Of a DNA stretch of 64,000 bases, positions 43,147-55,440 are shown piece by piece. Position 1 is the first letter of the stretch. Each line of letters starts with the position of its first letter. This stretch comes from Selaginella moellendorffii (Eukaryota; Streptophyta; Lycopodiopsida; Selaginellales; Selaginellaceae), in the NCBI RefSeq assembly GCF_000143415.4, contig NW_003314381.1:62001-126000 (forward strand), in the 5' to 3' direction. The notes below the pieces were generated by a model. That model did not search any database, had not been told where the DNA came from, and was given only the letters and a program-made list of their open reading frames with translations. The position numbers and the translations under genes were made by a program.

Positions 43147-43911
43147 AAAGGACGGGATTGGAGTTTTTCTACGCTTGACATTGCCACCAAAGAAAAGAAG
43201 AAAAGGGTGAAGGTGACACACAATTCTTTGCCGCTACCGCCAGCTTTGGAGGAGAAACCCACACTTGTGTTGGATATGGATGAGACACTAATCCATGCCC
43301 ACAAGGCCATAGCATCTCTTAAGCTCTTCAGTGGGAAAACTCTTCCACTCAAGCGTTACCTTGTGGCAAAGAGGCCAGGTGTGAATACATTTCTAGATGA
43401 GATGAGTAAGATATACGAGATCGTGGTTTTTACTCGAGTAGTAAAGCCATATGCAGACAGGATTTTGGATAGGCTCGACCCAGTTGGGAATCTCTTCACC
43501 CATCGCCTCTATAGGGATTCGTGCTTGACCAAGGAAGTCAGAGGGAGAAAGGTTGTGAAAGATCTTTCGAGATTAGGGCGGGACCTCAGACACACAGTGA
43601 TCGTGGACGACAAACCAGAGTCTTTTTGCTTGCAACCCAACAATGGAATTGTCATCCGAGCATTCAAAAACAGAAAAGGGCATAAGTATGATGAATTGAA
43701 GACAATAAGCAATCTACTCAAGGAAATTGCAAGAGTTGAAGACATAAGGCAAGCATTGGAGAAGGTAAAAAGTTCCAAGTCCGTCCACAATTGTCTCATA
43801 AAAAGAAACTCATGTATCCACTGTTTATGCTGTAACACTGCTCACTCTAGATTGGGGCATTGTTTTTCTCATGTCCAATTTAAACTTTGGAAACAATGTC
43901 AAGCATCTTGA
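43147..43911 (+). pseudogene. CTD-phosphatase-like frame without a start codon
   Basis: An open frame with the FCP1/SCP phosphatase domain: LVLDMDETLIH (the DxDx(T/V) nucleophile motif), YEIVVFTR, ILDRLDP, RLYRDSC and VIVDDKPESF. The frame is entered from a TGA at 43144-43146 and has no ATG before DMDET; the first in-frame ATG is inside the catalytic motif. It has no introns and begins only 130 bp after the ABC1K stop. Either a short upstream exon supplies the start (an acceptor-like TTCTTCAG is at 43132-43139, but its frame hits the TGA) or this is a 5'-truncated copy. The domain core looks intact, so recent loss or a missed exon are both possible. Confidence 0.6.
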
Positions 43912-44404
43912 GTTTCAGTCTGATTAATCACTTGAGAGCCAATAGATAATTGTGCTACTTAAGCAGCAGTGTAAAGAGAGACAATCGATATATTATGCAA
44001 AGAGAACATGTCCTGTCCTGAAACGCACCATAGAGCCTCTCAAAATCTCATGGCTCGATTAACTGGCCTATCCTTTTAGCATGGCAGTTAGCAATGACAC
44101 TGTGCATTACTTAGAAACCGTCAGAGATAACCAAGATCTCAGTAGGACGAACTTCTTAAAACTTGAGGAAAAAGATTGACAGACGTTGAGATCCTCTGGA
44201 GATATCATCAGCTGCTGGATGTGGTGGAGGCGGAGCAGAACCTCAGGTCAGACCCTGCTTATCTTTCTTACTATCACTCGCATGTCCAAGCCTCTTGTTT
44301 GAGTAGTTTACTGTGTGTTCTTTCTCACAGCACGAAACCTCAGAGCTATAGAAACGTTAGCTTTCAATGAAAACAATTCAAAGTTGATACTAGAGAAATG
44401 GACA
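43912..44404. other. Gap before the first PPR gene
   Basis: No gene supported. A short open stretch at 44176-44242 (TDVEILWRYHQLLDVVEAEQ) ends at a donor-like CAG/GTCAG and might be a lost exon. The PPR frame is also open for 30 codons before its first ATG. Confidence 0.4.
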
Positions 44405-46414
44405 ATGGCACATACTTTTTGCTCTCCTTTCGAGATCGTGGCACTACTAAAGTCCTGCAAGGATCTCGCCCAAGGCAGGCAAATCCACGCGCAGATTTCG
44501 GCTAGCAAACACCACAGCAAGAACATTGCCCTCTCCAACCTCCTCGTCAAGATGTATGGTAGATGTGGCAGCCTCGACGATGCATGGCGGGTTTTCGACG
44601 GCCTGGATCAGCCCAACGTTTACTCCTGGAATATCATGATTCGAGCATATACCGAAAATGGGGATATGCTGCGAGCTCGCGCCCTCTTCGACAAGATGGC
44701 TCAAAAGAATGTGGTCTCCTGGACAACGATCATAGAATCTTACGGACGAAGCGGGAATATACTTGAAGCCAAGAATCTTTTTGAGTTGATGCCTGACCGC
44801 GATGTAGTTTCTTGCAATGTGATGATCGAGGCATTTGCCCAGAACGGGCATCTCCAGGCAGCAAGGAGGCTGTTTAACGAGATGGACGACAGGGATGTTG
44901 CCACGTGGACGACCATGATCACGGCCTACTCCCAACGCGGGGATCTGGTCGTCGCCCGCGAGTTCTTTGACGGGATGCCGTACAGGAGCATTGTTTCGTG
45001 GAGCGCCATGGTCACCGGGTACGGACAGAATGGCCAGCTCCAGCAGTCGCGCTGGGTGTTTGAATCCATGCCCGAGAGGAACCTTTTGACGTGGACAGTC
45101 ATGGTTGCGGTGTATGCCCAGTGTGGGCATTTGGAGGAGGCCAAAGAGTTGTTTGATGCGATGCCGGAGAGGGATGTGGTGGCCTGGAATGCGATGATTA
45201 CCGGGTTTTCGAAGAACTTTAAATTGATGGAAGCGCGCAAGATGTTTGATTCTATGCCTCGGAGGGACTTGGTGTCGTGGGCATTAATAATCTCTGCATA
45301 TGCTCAGAACGGGAATATACTACAAGCAGAGGCTTTGTTTAACTTAATGCCTTTCCAGAACTTAATAGCAAAAAACACGATTATGGATGCGTATGCATCT
45401 CATGGTCAGATTGATAAAGCTAGATTCTTATTTGATCAGAGTCTAGAACGGAATCTAGTGTCGTGGACAACAATGATCACTGCATATGCCAGAAACGGGC
45501 ATCTGGAAATGGCAAAGGATCTGTTTGATCAGATGCCAGAGCGCGACACTGTTTCTTGGAACACTTTGATCAACGCTTACGCGCAGCAGGGCTTCGTTGA
45601 TGAGGCATTAGATATTCTCAGCCAGATGCCATGGAAAGATGTAGTGTCGTGGAACATTATCATCGCTGCAAATGCCCAGAACGGAGAAAACGAACAAGCA
45701 ATCGCCCTCTTTCGGCAAATGGACCTTGAGGGCATTCCTGCCAACGAGATCACATTTATCACGGTCCTGGACGCCTGCACAACGATATCTGATCTAAAGA
45801 TCGGGCGGGCAGTCCATGCCGAGGCAGTGACGAGTGGATTGGGAGGTGTGGAGGCAGTGACCACGGCTGCAATTACAATGTGTGGGAAATCCGGGAGCTT
45901 GCCAGAGGCTACGAGGCTATTTCAATCTATGCCGGTCAAGAGCACAGTAGCATGGGGCGCGATGATCACAATCTACGCACAGGGTGGACAAAGTGAAATC
46001 GCCCTTGATCTCTTTCGGGACATGGAGCTTGACGGGATCCAAGCGGATGGCATCACTTTCATAGCTGTGCTGTCAGCTTGCTGCCATTGTGGGAGATTTC
46101 GGGAGGGATGGGAGTTTTTTGTGAGCTTGAGGCTGGACTATTGGGTGGAACCCATGGCTGAGCACTATGAGTGTCTTGTGGATCAGTTGGGAAGAGCGGG
46201 CAAATTGAGAGAGGCGGAAGAACTGATTGAGAGCATGCCATTCTATCCCACTCCAGTTGCTTATACTCAGCTCCTGAGTGCTGTAAAGACGCAGGAGGGT
46301 GATCAAGGTGATCGTGGCAATATAATCAGGTCTAGTGCTGAAAATTTGGCTACTAAAGTACAAGAACTAGATGATCAAAACTCGTCTAGTTATGTGCTTC
46401 TATCCACCTTATAA
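44405..46414 (+). CDS. PLS-class pentatricopeptide repeat protein
   Basis: 669 residues, one exon, built almost wholly of PPR motifs: repeated blocks such as VVSWTTIIESYGRSGNILEA, VATWTTMITAYSQRGDLVVA and DTVSWNTLINAYAQQGFVDE, alternating P, L and S types. The C-terminal part (HYECLVDQLGRAGKLREAEE) is E-like; there is no DYW deaminase domain. PLS proteins bind organellar RNA one base per repeat and direct C-to-U editing or processing. No strong transit peptide is visible after the chosen ATG at 44405; the frame upstream is open but lacks ATG, so a 5' exon may be missing. Convergent with the next PPR gene, 47 bp apart. Confidence 0.9.
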   Translation: MAHTFCSPFEIVALLKSCKDLAQGRQIHAQISASKHHSKNIALSNLLVKMYGRCGSLDDAWRVFDGLDQPNVYSWNIMIRAYTENGDMLRARALFDKMAQKNVVSWTTIIESYGRSGNILEAKNLFELMPDRDVVSCNVMIEAFAQNGHLQAARRLFNEMDDRDVATWTTMITAYSQRGDLVVAREFFDGMPYRSIVSWSAMVTGYGQNGQLQQSRWVFESMPERNLLTWTVMVAVYAQCGHLEEAKELFDAMPERDVVAWNAMITGFSKNFKLMEARKMFDSMPRRDLVSWALIISAYAQNGNILQAEALFNLMPFQNLIAKNTIMDAYASHGQIDKARFLFDQSLERNLVSWTTMITAYARNGHLEMAKDLFDQMPERDTVSWNTLINAYAQQGFVDEALDILSQMPWKDVVSWNIIIAANAQNGENEQAIALFRQMDLEGIPANEITFITVLDACTTISDLKIGRAVHAEAVTSGLGGVEAVTTAAITMCGKSGSLPEATRLFQSMPVKSTVAWGAMITIYAQGGQSEIALDLFRDMELDGIQADGITFIAVLSACCHCGRFREGWEFFVSLRLDYWVEPMAEHYECLVDQLGRAGKLREAEELIESMPFYPTPVAYTQLLSAVKTQEGDQGDRGNIIRSSAENLATKVQELDDQNSSSYVLLSTL

Positions 46415-46461
46415 AAAGACAAAGATTTCACTTCGATGTATGTTTTAGCTTTCAAGCCACA

Positions 46462-47844
46462 TTATCTACCACTGAGTAACAACTGAATGGACTTTCGAAG
46501 TTCCATCCCTTCCTCCAGCTTTCCACCCCTCATAAGCATGTCAAAAATGCAAACATAGTGATCAACCATGCTCTCAATCCCAAAGTCCTGGATCATGGAG
46601 ATCAGGAAATGTTTGGCTTGGCAGAGTGATCCTCCATGACCACAAGAAGCAATAATGCCAATAAATGAGATCTCGTTTGGTGTCACGCCTTCAACAAGCA
46701 TGCTATGGAAGCATTCAACAGCCCTTCCAAAATGCCCAGTTCGGGAAAGTGCTGTCAACATTGCCGTCCAGGAAATGATACTTCGATTTGCCATTCTTGA
46801 GAAAACTATCTCTGCCCATTCAATCGATCCACCATTACCATACATGCTGATGATGGCATTTGCAATCTCAATCTCCTCCGGGTGTGCGACTCTCCAGTGG
46901 ATCTCCCTGCCCTGGAGAAGATCTGGGATGCTAGAACATGCCTCAATCACTGTAAGAAATGTGATCTTGTTTGGTGGCACATTCATCCTATAAAACAAAT
47001 CAATTGCCTTCCTTGGCTGGTTATTGCGTGTGTAAGCACAGATCATTGCATTCCATGATGCTGCATTTTTATCTGGCATGCTCTCAAATAAAATAATTGC
47101 TTCTTCCAATTGCCCTGCCTGTCCATATGCGGCTACCATGGCGTTCCACACAATTGTGTCGTATGAAGGCATTTGTACAAACAGACAATGGGCTTCTTCC
47201 AGGTGCCCTGCATGGGCATTTGCTACAACCATAGTTGTCCACGTCACTACATCCTTTTCAAGCATGGACTGAAAAACTTGTTTAGCTTTAGTTAAATTAC
47301 CGTCTTGGCAGTATGCTGACAATATCGTGTTACACGAGAAAATATCCCATTCAAGCATTCTATTTAGTAGAGTTTCTGCCCTATGCAGATTATTTGTTTT
47401 TGCAAAGGCTGCTAGCATTGCATTTGATGCCATGAGATTTTTTTCTGGCATTTTTTCAAAAAAGAGATTTGCCTTATCAACACAAGAACATGTGGCATAT
47501 CCAACGACAATTGCAACCCATGATTCAATGTCTCGTTCAGGGATGCGATGAAACAAAATTTCTGCTTCTTGTAAATGCCCTGATTTGGCATATGCAGCGA
47601 TCATGTTGTTCCAGGTAAGAATGTTTCTGTAGGGCATCTGGTTGAAGACGTCCAGCGCCCGTTCAATGAGACCACACTTTCCGTAAAGTTTGATGATGAG
47701 AGTGTTGAGGTAGACATTGGCATGGTGCTCACTTCTTGAAATTTCTGAATGGAGACAAATCCCCGTTCCTAGATTCTTTGTGTTATAACATGCTTTAAGA
47801 AGAGTGCCCAGTCTTCCCACATCAGTTAGGGTTGATTGAAGCAT
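46462..47844 (-). CDS. Second PPR protein, convergent with the first
   Basis: 460 residues, one exon, starting at ATG 47844 (MLQSTLTDVG). PPR repeats include NILTWNNMIAAYAKSGHLQE, DVVTWTTMVVANAHAGHLEE and DTIVWNAMVAAYGQAGQLEE. The C-terminus reaches an E-like start (YVCIFDMLMRGGKLEEGMEL) and stops, so it lacks E+ and DYW parts. The domain order is similar to the protein at 44405-46414, suggesting an old local duplication with inversion. It would act on organellar RNA; no clear transit peptide. Confidence 0.88.
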   Translation of the reverse strand: MLQSTLTDVGRLGTLLKACYNTKNLGTGICLHSEISRSEHHANVYLNTLIIKLYGKCGLIERALDVFNQMPYRNILTWNNMIAAYAKSGHLQEAEILFHRIPERDIESWVAIVVGYATCSCVDKANLFFEKMPEKNLMASNAMLAAFAKTNNLHRAETLLNRMLEWDIFSCNTILSAYCQDGNLTKAKQVFQSMLEKDVVTWTTMVVANAHAGHLEEAHCLFVQMPSYDTIVWNAMVAAYGQAGQLEEAIILFESMPDKNAASWNAMICAYTRNNQPRKAIDLFYRMNVPPNKITFLTVIEACSSIPDLLQGREIHWRVAHPEEIEIANAIISMYGNGGSIEWAEIVFSRMANRSIISWTAMLTALSRTGHFGRAVECFHSMLVEGVTPNEISFIGIIASCGHGGSLCQAKHFLISMIQDFGIESMVDHYVCIFDMLMRGGKLEEGMELRKSIQLLLSGR

Positions 47845-48240
47845 GCTAGAGCAAATCAATCAATCTATACATTTATTTCAAAGAATATTTAAAATGTATA
47901 GCAGAGAATATTATTAACAAATCCTATTACAAATCAAATTTTTGCACTGCAACATTTTAGTTTTTTTTATAGGTGTTTAATTTAGTATCTTGTCAAATAT
48001 TAAAATTAACTTGTTTATTTAAAATTAGAAAATATTAAGAGTATTAATACAAATATGCTACACTTGCAATGACAAATATAAGGTGGCAAATTTGCTTGTA
48101 AGTAAAATTTAGGAATGTCTAATTTACCTCATTCTTGAGATTACTTTTATAATTTCATCAATTAGTGCATTCTAAACCAAAAAAAAACTCAGAGAGAGAG
48201 AGAGAGAGAGAGATCAAATAACATTGGCAGGCTTGCAACG
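47845..48240. other. AT-rich gap with (AG)n repeat
   Basis: No gene seen. An AG microsatellite of about 11 units lies at 48191-48213. Confidence 0.6.
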
Positions 48241-48390
48241 GTAGAGATCTAAGAAGTCAAGGATGGTGAAGATGGCGAGGCTCTATTTCTTTGTCCACTG
48301 ACACAGTGAATATTTGTGAATGTGATGTGGAGTGCGACTTGGGGGATGCACAGTGATTACTTGCTGAGTTAAAGAGCTAGATCATTCTTT
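48241..48390 (+). pseudogene. Decayed tail of a propeller gene
   Basis: This stretch on plus parallels the last part of the gene at 58076-60052: GTCAAGGATGGTGAAG, TTTGTGAATGTGATG and GACTTGGGGGATGC occur in the same order and sense, with deletions between them. The downstream flank up to about 48450 also matches 58005-58075. It lies convergent to the OPR gene, just as the intact gene lies convergent to the second OPR. Confidence 0.75.
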
Positions 48391-48528
48391 TTTCCGTTTG
48401 TTCATTCGAAGCATGTTTGTCATTGTCTGTTAACACGTTTTCACAATCAACAATCTCCGGAACTTGGAGCTTGTAAGTTCCATCCTTGTCTAAAACCGAA
48501 ATGTAATTGGAGATAGAAAATATTGATG

Positions 48529-49847
<1,319 letters not shown>

Positions 49848-49899
49848 CGCTCTCTGGAAGGACAAGTTAAAGAACAACACCAGAAAGTACACTTATCAC

Positions 49900-52233
49900 T
49901 TACCAAAAGGTAACTTGCTGAGAGAGTATCAGATCCGATAACGTTTTACCATGCCTGTCAACCCTCCTTGAACAAGTCACCCCTCCATCCAGTACATTCC
50001 TGACAACAACGTTGAGAGAATGTATCCCTTCGACCAGATAAACAGAAACTTCAGCTTCTCCGGCCTGACCAACGAAGGCCGTCGCGAATACATTTTTCAC
50101 CCATCTGGCCGTTACGACCTCTTGCAGTCGAGCTATGTCGTCGGTGCAATGCGGAATCAAGCTGAAGTTCAGTGTATTCCCCTTGTCACCAGTTCTGCCG
50201 TGAGCAATGTGATATAGAGGAATGCCAACACCTCTTGGAGCTGGAGCTGTCTTTGCAGATGGACTTGGCGTCGGTAAAACATCCATGCAAACCACGGAGT
50301 TTGATTGACAACACTCGAGCCTCCTCTGTGTGCCTGAAAACGCAGTTTTCCAGGACACGGCATCGCGGGAGACTAATTGCTTTTTCAGTGTTATTTCTCT
50401 CTTGATTCCTGAACTGCAAACGTATGTCTCGTCAGTAAAAACAAAAGACAATTATGAACGACCATACCGTATGCCACCTCCTCCAGCAGGTCCATTCGTG
50501 TAGAGCGCTCCAAACTCTCGGACAAGTGCAGCAGCCTCCTCTTCTGTACCAAATAATCCATCGACACGCAGCCGAGCTTCGTGACAGACTACTGGCGGAC
50601 TGGGACTTGCGAACAGACTATCTTTACCAATGACGCACGAAAGAATTCTTTGCTGAATTCCAGGGAACGATTCCTCCAACCACGACCGAACCTGCAAAAT
50701 ACTAGTTGCTAAGGTGAGACGACAATCTTAAGCGACAAACCAGTTTATCGGATAGATTGGCACGCTCGTCGCAATATAAGCCACCGTACGAGATTTCTCC
50801 CCAACCTTTCCAGCCACAAAACTAGACAAACAACAAGTCAGGACAGTACCTTTGTGCTGCTAAACTTACAGATGGGATCAGGCGAAGTAGCAAGCTGGGA
50901 GAACAATGAGCCTCAGCGCCGCTTACAATTACTCTGTCTTTTGAGAGCTCCCTGAAATTGACCTTGCGGAGATCTAGAATCTGTTTCGCAAGGAACATAA
51001 GAAGCGTTAAATGAAAGGTGCAGTCTGTACCACATCAGGGGTGATATACGAAGAAGGATCCTCCACTTCATATATAAGCTGCTCAGAGCATGTTCTCTCA
51101 CTTATTTCTCCCCCAGAGCCTTCGGCTTTGGCGACGACTACTTTTCCGTCCCAGGAAATGTCAGCGTATGGCAGCGAAACGTCAAGAAGTTCTGGAAACG
51201 GAAGACTTCGAAGCTTGTCACCTGCAATTTTTTTTATTTGAGTTAACAGTTTCGGAAGAGCTGGGACAGAAAGCACAACCTGGATGCACGTAGTACCCTC
51301 CTGTCAGCTGGCATCCGCATTCCAGGAGATGAGCAGCGACCGCACCTTGAGCAAGCTCTTTGTAGCTGTTCCAGTTCCAGCCAAGCTCGAAAATCTAGAA
51401 AGCATTCCTTGGAGATGTCTTTGCAAGAACTAGCTTCTTACCATCGGTCCCAGGAAAAGCGCAACATCGGCCACACGACTGGTGATGATAACATGAGGTC
51501 GACATTGCTGTAATACTTGCACGATTGGAGCTGCTCCAAGGTAAGTGCTAGAACCCTGTCGTCAACTCGTTAGATCGGATAAACATCGAGCCATATCAAT
51601 CACTTACATCAGAAGGAAGCGGATACTCGTAGGCCACAGCCACAGAGATATGAATCCCAAGTTTTGAAGAGAGCTTGAGAACCTCGTCTTGTGCTCCCAA
51701 AGGATCCACTGAAAAGACAAAGTTCCTTAAACATCTCTTTTAAAAAGCGGGAGAGACCTCCGCCCATGTTTGTGACGATGCAAACTCCTTTCTCCACTGC
51801 TACTGGAAGAAGAGAAGTCATCCATTCCGAGACTAGAATTTTTTTCTGGAAACCATCAGCCTTGCTAGAAGATGGAAGAACCAAGACAAGAAACATAAAA
51901 AGACAAGCTCTTACTTCGAGGATCATAGCCTTGGCCACCGGCGGCTTTAGCTTCCACACGCTCCACAAAGGTCCGCTCGGCGAGACACTCTAGAACCAAG
52001 TACTGCAAGCTTGGCACCCGATGGAGGAGCTTCAATGCCGCGCGGGGCCTGTCGCCAGCAAAGCCGGCGCCACATCCAATCCTCACAACATCTTTCTGCC
52101 GCAAAGGATTCTCCCTCTGAAAGAAAGAGGATCGAACACACGATTCGAGCTACTTGCTACTCACCAGCGTCACTGTGCTCTCGGACGATGGATCGGCGTG
52201 GAGCTCAAACACGCGATCGTTGCCAGTGGCCAT
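49900..52233 (-). CDS. AtuA-like (DUF1446) protein
   Basis: Eleven exons: 52165-52233, 51915-52116, 51758-51832, 51608-51708, 51442-51555, 51280-51394, 51031-51221, 50870-50980, 50741-50821, 50468-50691 and 49900-50413, 598 residues. Motifs known from this family are IGCGAGFAGDRP, LQYLVLECLAERT, YLGAAPIV, VIITSRVADVALF, LLECGCQLTGGYYVHPG and AEGSGG; a C-terminal part (GIPLYHIAHGRTGDKGNTLN) matches the AtuA C-terminal domain. Bacterial AtuA takes part in acyclic terpene (citronellol) use; the plant role is not established. Every exon join keeps the frame. A decayed scrap of exons 4-5 is present at 56406-56560. Confidence 0.88.
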
Positions 52234-52590
52234 AGGACCTCCCTCCCGCCCTAAGATATAAATCTAATTAATGTGGAAGTTTCCAAATACAAGTTTGCTT
52301 TAACAGCATATTTTCTAAGCAAAAGGCCATTGTTTTCCATATTTTATTCGAATATATAGAATGGCCATGAAGTATATATGATAAAGTTTGTAAATATATC
52401 CAAGAAAAAACTAAGATAACCAATATTCCTCTCATCAAATTATGTAGAACAATTTACAATTTGAATGAGATAACTAGAGTTACTTTTTAGCTATTTAGTT
52501 TACTTTGACAAGCTTAACTATAATAGAACACTTTTTCCCTAAATTTCTAAATATAACTGGTGAATATTCAAGTATCAATAACTATTAATT

Positions 52591-52690
52591 ACACCCCTTT
52601 TTTTAATCAATTAAAAATTTTAGGATATTTGTTTTTTGAATAATATTGGGCTGGGTGACTTCTCGGGAAGTCTAAACTTAAGAACTTATA
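52591..52690 (+). repeat. Truncated TRIM-family LTR, plus
   Basis: About 100 bp matching the second half of the TRIM LTRs at 12236-12818 (ACACCCCTTTTT, GAATAATATTGGGCTGGGTG, ending TTATA for TTACA). No primer site follows. From 52234 to 52590 I see only AT-rich DNA. Confidence 0.7.
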
Positions 52691-52765
52691 AATTTATTAC
52701 TTTTGTTAATATTTTGTTTTCAAGAATTTCCTTTACAATCTATTTGATTTTCATCTTTTCTTTAT

Positions 52766-53067
52766 TTTATTAAAGGCTATAATGACAATAGGTGGTTTAA
52801 GTCCAAGGATATTTAGGTTTTTAGTTTTCTAATCAAAACCTTTAATTATGAATATGAAGTAAAAATCTTCTCTCCTCTAATATATATTTCAAGTTGAAAT
52901 ATCACTTTTGTTTCATTAAAGGCTATAATTCACAATAATGTGGGTGAGGTGGTTTAAGTCCAAGGATATTTAAGTTTTTAGTTCTCTAGTCAAAACCTTT
53001 AACTATGAATGTGAATCAAAAATCTTCTCTCCTCCTCTAATATGTAATTCAAGTTGAAATATCACTC
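52766..53067 (+). repeat. Tandem duplication, unit about 145-155 bp
   Basis: Two adjoining copies (about 52766-52908 and 52913-53067) share TTAAAGGCTATAAT, GGTGGTTTAAGTCCAAGG and AATCTTCTCTCCT and end TTCAAGTTGAAATATCACT. The second copy has an extra 15 bp or so near its start. Confidence 0.8.
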
Positions 53068-53080
53068 TTAGGCCATCCCT

Positions 53081-53221
53081 GTTCATCATTAGTGATAATT
53101 ATAGTAGTCTATAATGCTTTCTAGTTGTCTTGCTTGTCAATTTCCCTAAATCTTACAAGTTCATCATTAGTGATAATTATAGTAGTTTACAATGCTTTCT
53201 AGTTTTTTTGCTTATCAATTT
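53081..53221 (+). repeat. Second tandem duplication, 63-bp unit
   Basis: 53081-53143 and 53159-53221 both begin GTTCATCATTAGTGATAATT and end TGTCAATTT or TATCAATTT, with few differences, separated by 15 bp. Confidence 0.85.
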
Positions 53222-53259
53222 ATATGTGCCTATTTTCTTATAGATCTTTGAGCATTTCT

Positions 53260-53443
53260 TATAAACTCTTGAATTTAAATTTTCTGAGAGGTCATCTAGC
53301 CTAAACCTAAAGACACTTAGCCTTAAGTATCCCAAAATTTTTAATTAATTGGAAAAAGGGGTATATTTTTATTCATGGGCCTTTTCCCTTTATATTTAAA
53401 CCCCATAAATCATCTCTTAAATCATTCTTTCTTTTTTTTTACA
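53260..53443 (-). repeat. TRIM-family LTR, minus
   Basis: 184 bp, the reverse complement of the TRIM LTR, running TGTAAA to TTATA on minus. It includes GGGAAAAGGCCCATGAATAA, as in the LTR at 12236. No primer site and no target duplication are visible, so it is a solo LTR or an end of a broken element, opposite in orientation to 52591-52690. Confidence 0.8.
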
Positions 53444-55440
53444 CTTCCATCCTCATATAATGGCAACATATTTTTAAAATTATACCACTTGTTAATAGTT
53501 TTAGGTCTAAATGTAATTAGAGGATGAAGACCAAACAAAACATCCACAACTAGTGTAAATAAAGACCATACACATCCATTGTAGTGATATATATCCCCAT
53601 GAAGAACTTCTATATAAAAAATATCATGAAATGAGCATTTTAATTGTTAATATTCATGGTTCATTATGATAGGCATTTTAAATATGTCAATAACACATCT
53701 AATTAAGATCAAGAGACATTTTTTAAAGCTCTACAATCAATCATCTAGTTTATGACACCATTATTATTGGATTCAATTGTTAATTTTGCAAGAATATTTG
53801 GTTGTATCATACCAGTTGCAAGGCAAAAATATCCTCACAATAGCCTATGTGGCAAAGTTATAATGCATGTTAGCACACATGCCCATCTAATGTAAGAAGT
53901 GATATAGGGGAGTTTTGTGAATCAATTTAAAAAAGCAAAAACTACAAGGAACTCAACTATAGCACCAAAATATATTCAAAAGATTATGTTGAAGAATTTT
54001 ATTGTTGGGCTACTAAAAGAATCTATACTAGCTTATGGGAGATATTATGTGGTCTGCAACCTAATACAAGCTTAAAGAGGTATATTTGGTAATTTTAAGA
54101 AATATCTTCCTCATTTTTTGCTTTATATAAGATTGTGCAATTCTAAAAAGGGGAAAAGTGCATCCTTAAACTAAAATAGACCTAATCATTTAATAATACA
54201 TAGTTACATAATGTTGAATATTAAGGTATCTTTGACCTTAATTAGTTTAATTACTATATCCTTATAATTTTATAGTAGTAATTTATTTCCAAACTAAGTT
54301 GTTAATGAAAATGAGGACCCTTTGGTCATAAGATGTCTATGATAAACTTGGATCTTGTCTCATATTAAATATGATTGGCTCAAGTGACTTAGTAAATTCT
54401 TAGATATATTGCATTGGGTATGAATCTTTACATATTTGTCAAATCTAATGCAAACTATAGAGTAGCTTTCACAGAAAAGGAAAATAATTAGGAATAGAGC
54501 CATTTGTTAAAATATTCATAAATGGATGAAAAAAAAAGTGATTCTAACTACCTGAATAATGACATTTGCCATTGAAAAGGCACACTACAAAGCACATGCC
54601 TTGGGCTTCATCCACTTTACATATTGGTTTTCCTTTGGTTGTGAAGATGGTGGGATGGACTTTGGAGCTACAATCTTGACATTATTCTATTCTAAGAACC
54701 CACTTCTTGACTGAGCTAGCTCAAGTGTCAGATGAAGAAAGCACATCCTAATAAGTTAAATCTCTACAATATTTTTCTTAATAAGATATATTTTGCAAAT
54801 ACAAAATTTAGATCTAATCAATTTACCTTTGAGCAATATGGTAGCTCATATACAATCTTTACCATTTTAAAAAACATTTTGTGATAGTCTTTCAAAGTGA
54901 CATTGCAATGTATTATACTATTATAACTCTTGTTGCCATTGCTTCCACTAAATGCCACAAAACGTATAATCTTGAAAGTCACCACATTACAATTTTTTTA
55001 GGTGAGGTAGGTATTTTTCTCTACATGATTTGTTGTGGTCTCAATCATTGCATTTGTCTCTAGAATCATCCCTCTCTTATGTATGGTTTGGCAATGGGAT
55101 TACTAACGTGGCTCCTCACTCTTGAACTACTGTGAGAAAAATTGCAAAAGTTAAAACTACCAACACTTAGGATGTTTTTCCCAGAGTGCAAAAGGTAATT
55201 GATAAAAAGAATCTAGTTTCAAATTTAATATTATGAACCTAACATGGATTGAAAATATTTGGAAAGAAGTCAATGTTTTTTATATATTTAAAGTGTGCCA
55301 TTCTGAAACACTCAGCAAAAACAAGTTCAACTCTTTAACTTGGGAGATGAAGAGTGGTCCACCCTCTGTTTTACTGTTTTTTCCAATACTAGTGTATGGA
55401 ATCAAATTCAAAAACAGTCAGCTACAAGAGGATGGTCATC
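53444..55440. other. AT-rich repeat desert
   Basis: 2 kb without recognisable genes. 54881-55063 reads a string (ITLVAIASTKCHKTYNLESH) faintly like the copia RT stretch before its catalytic region, which may mean an old copia relic on plus, but I cannot support it further. Confidence 0.4.

Noticed and set aside
48191-48213. (AG)n run as a regulatory GAGA element
   Set aside because: A plain microsatellite in a gap next to a pseudogene scrap; no evidence for regulation.
54881-55063. Possible copia RT relic
   Set aside because: A vague resemblance over about 35 residues without catalytic motif or LTRs; kept only as a remark in the gap entry.
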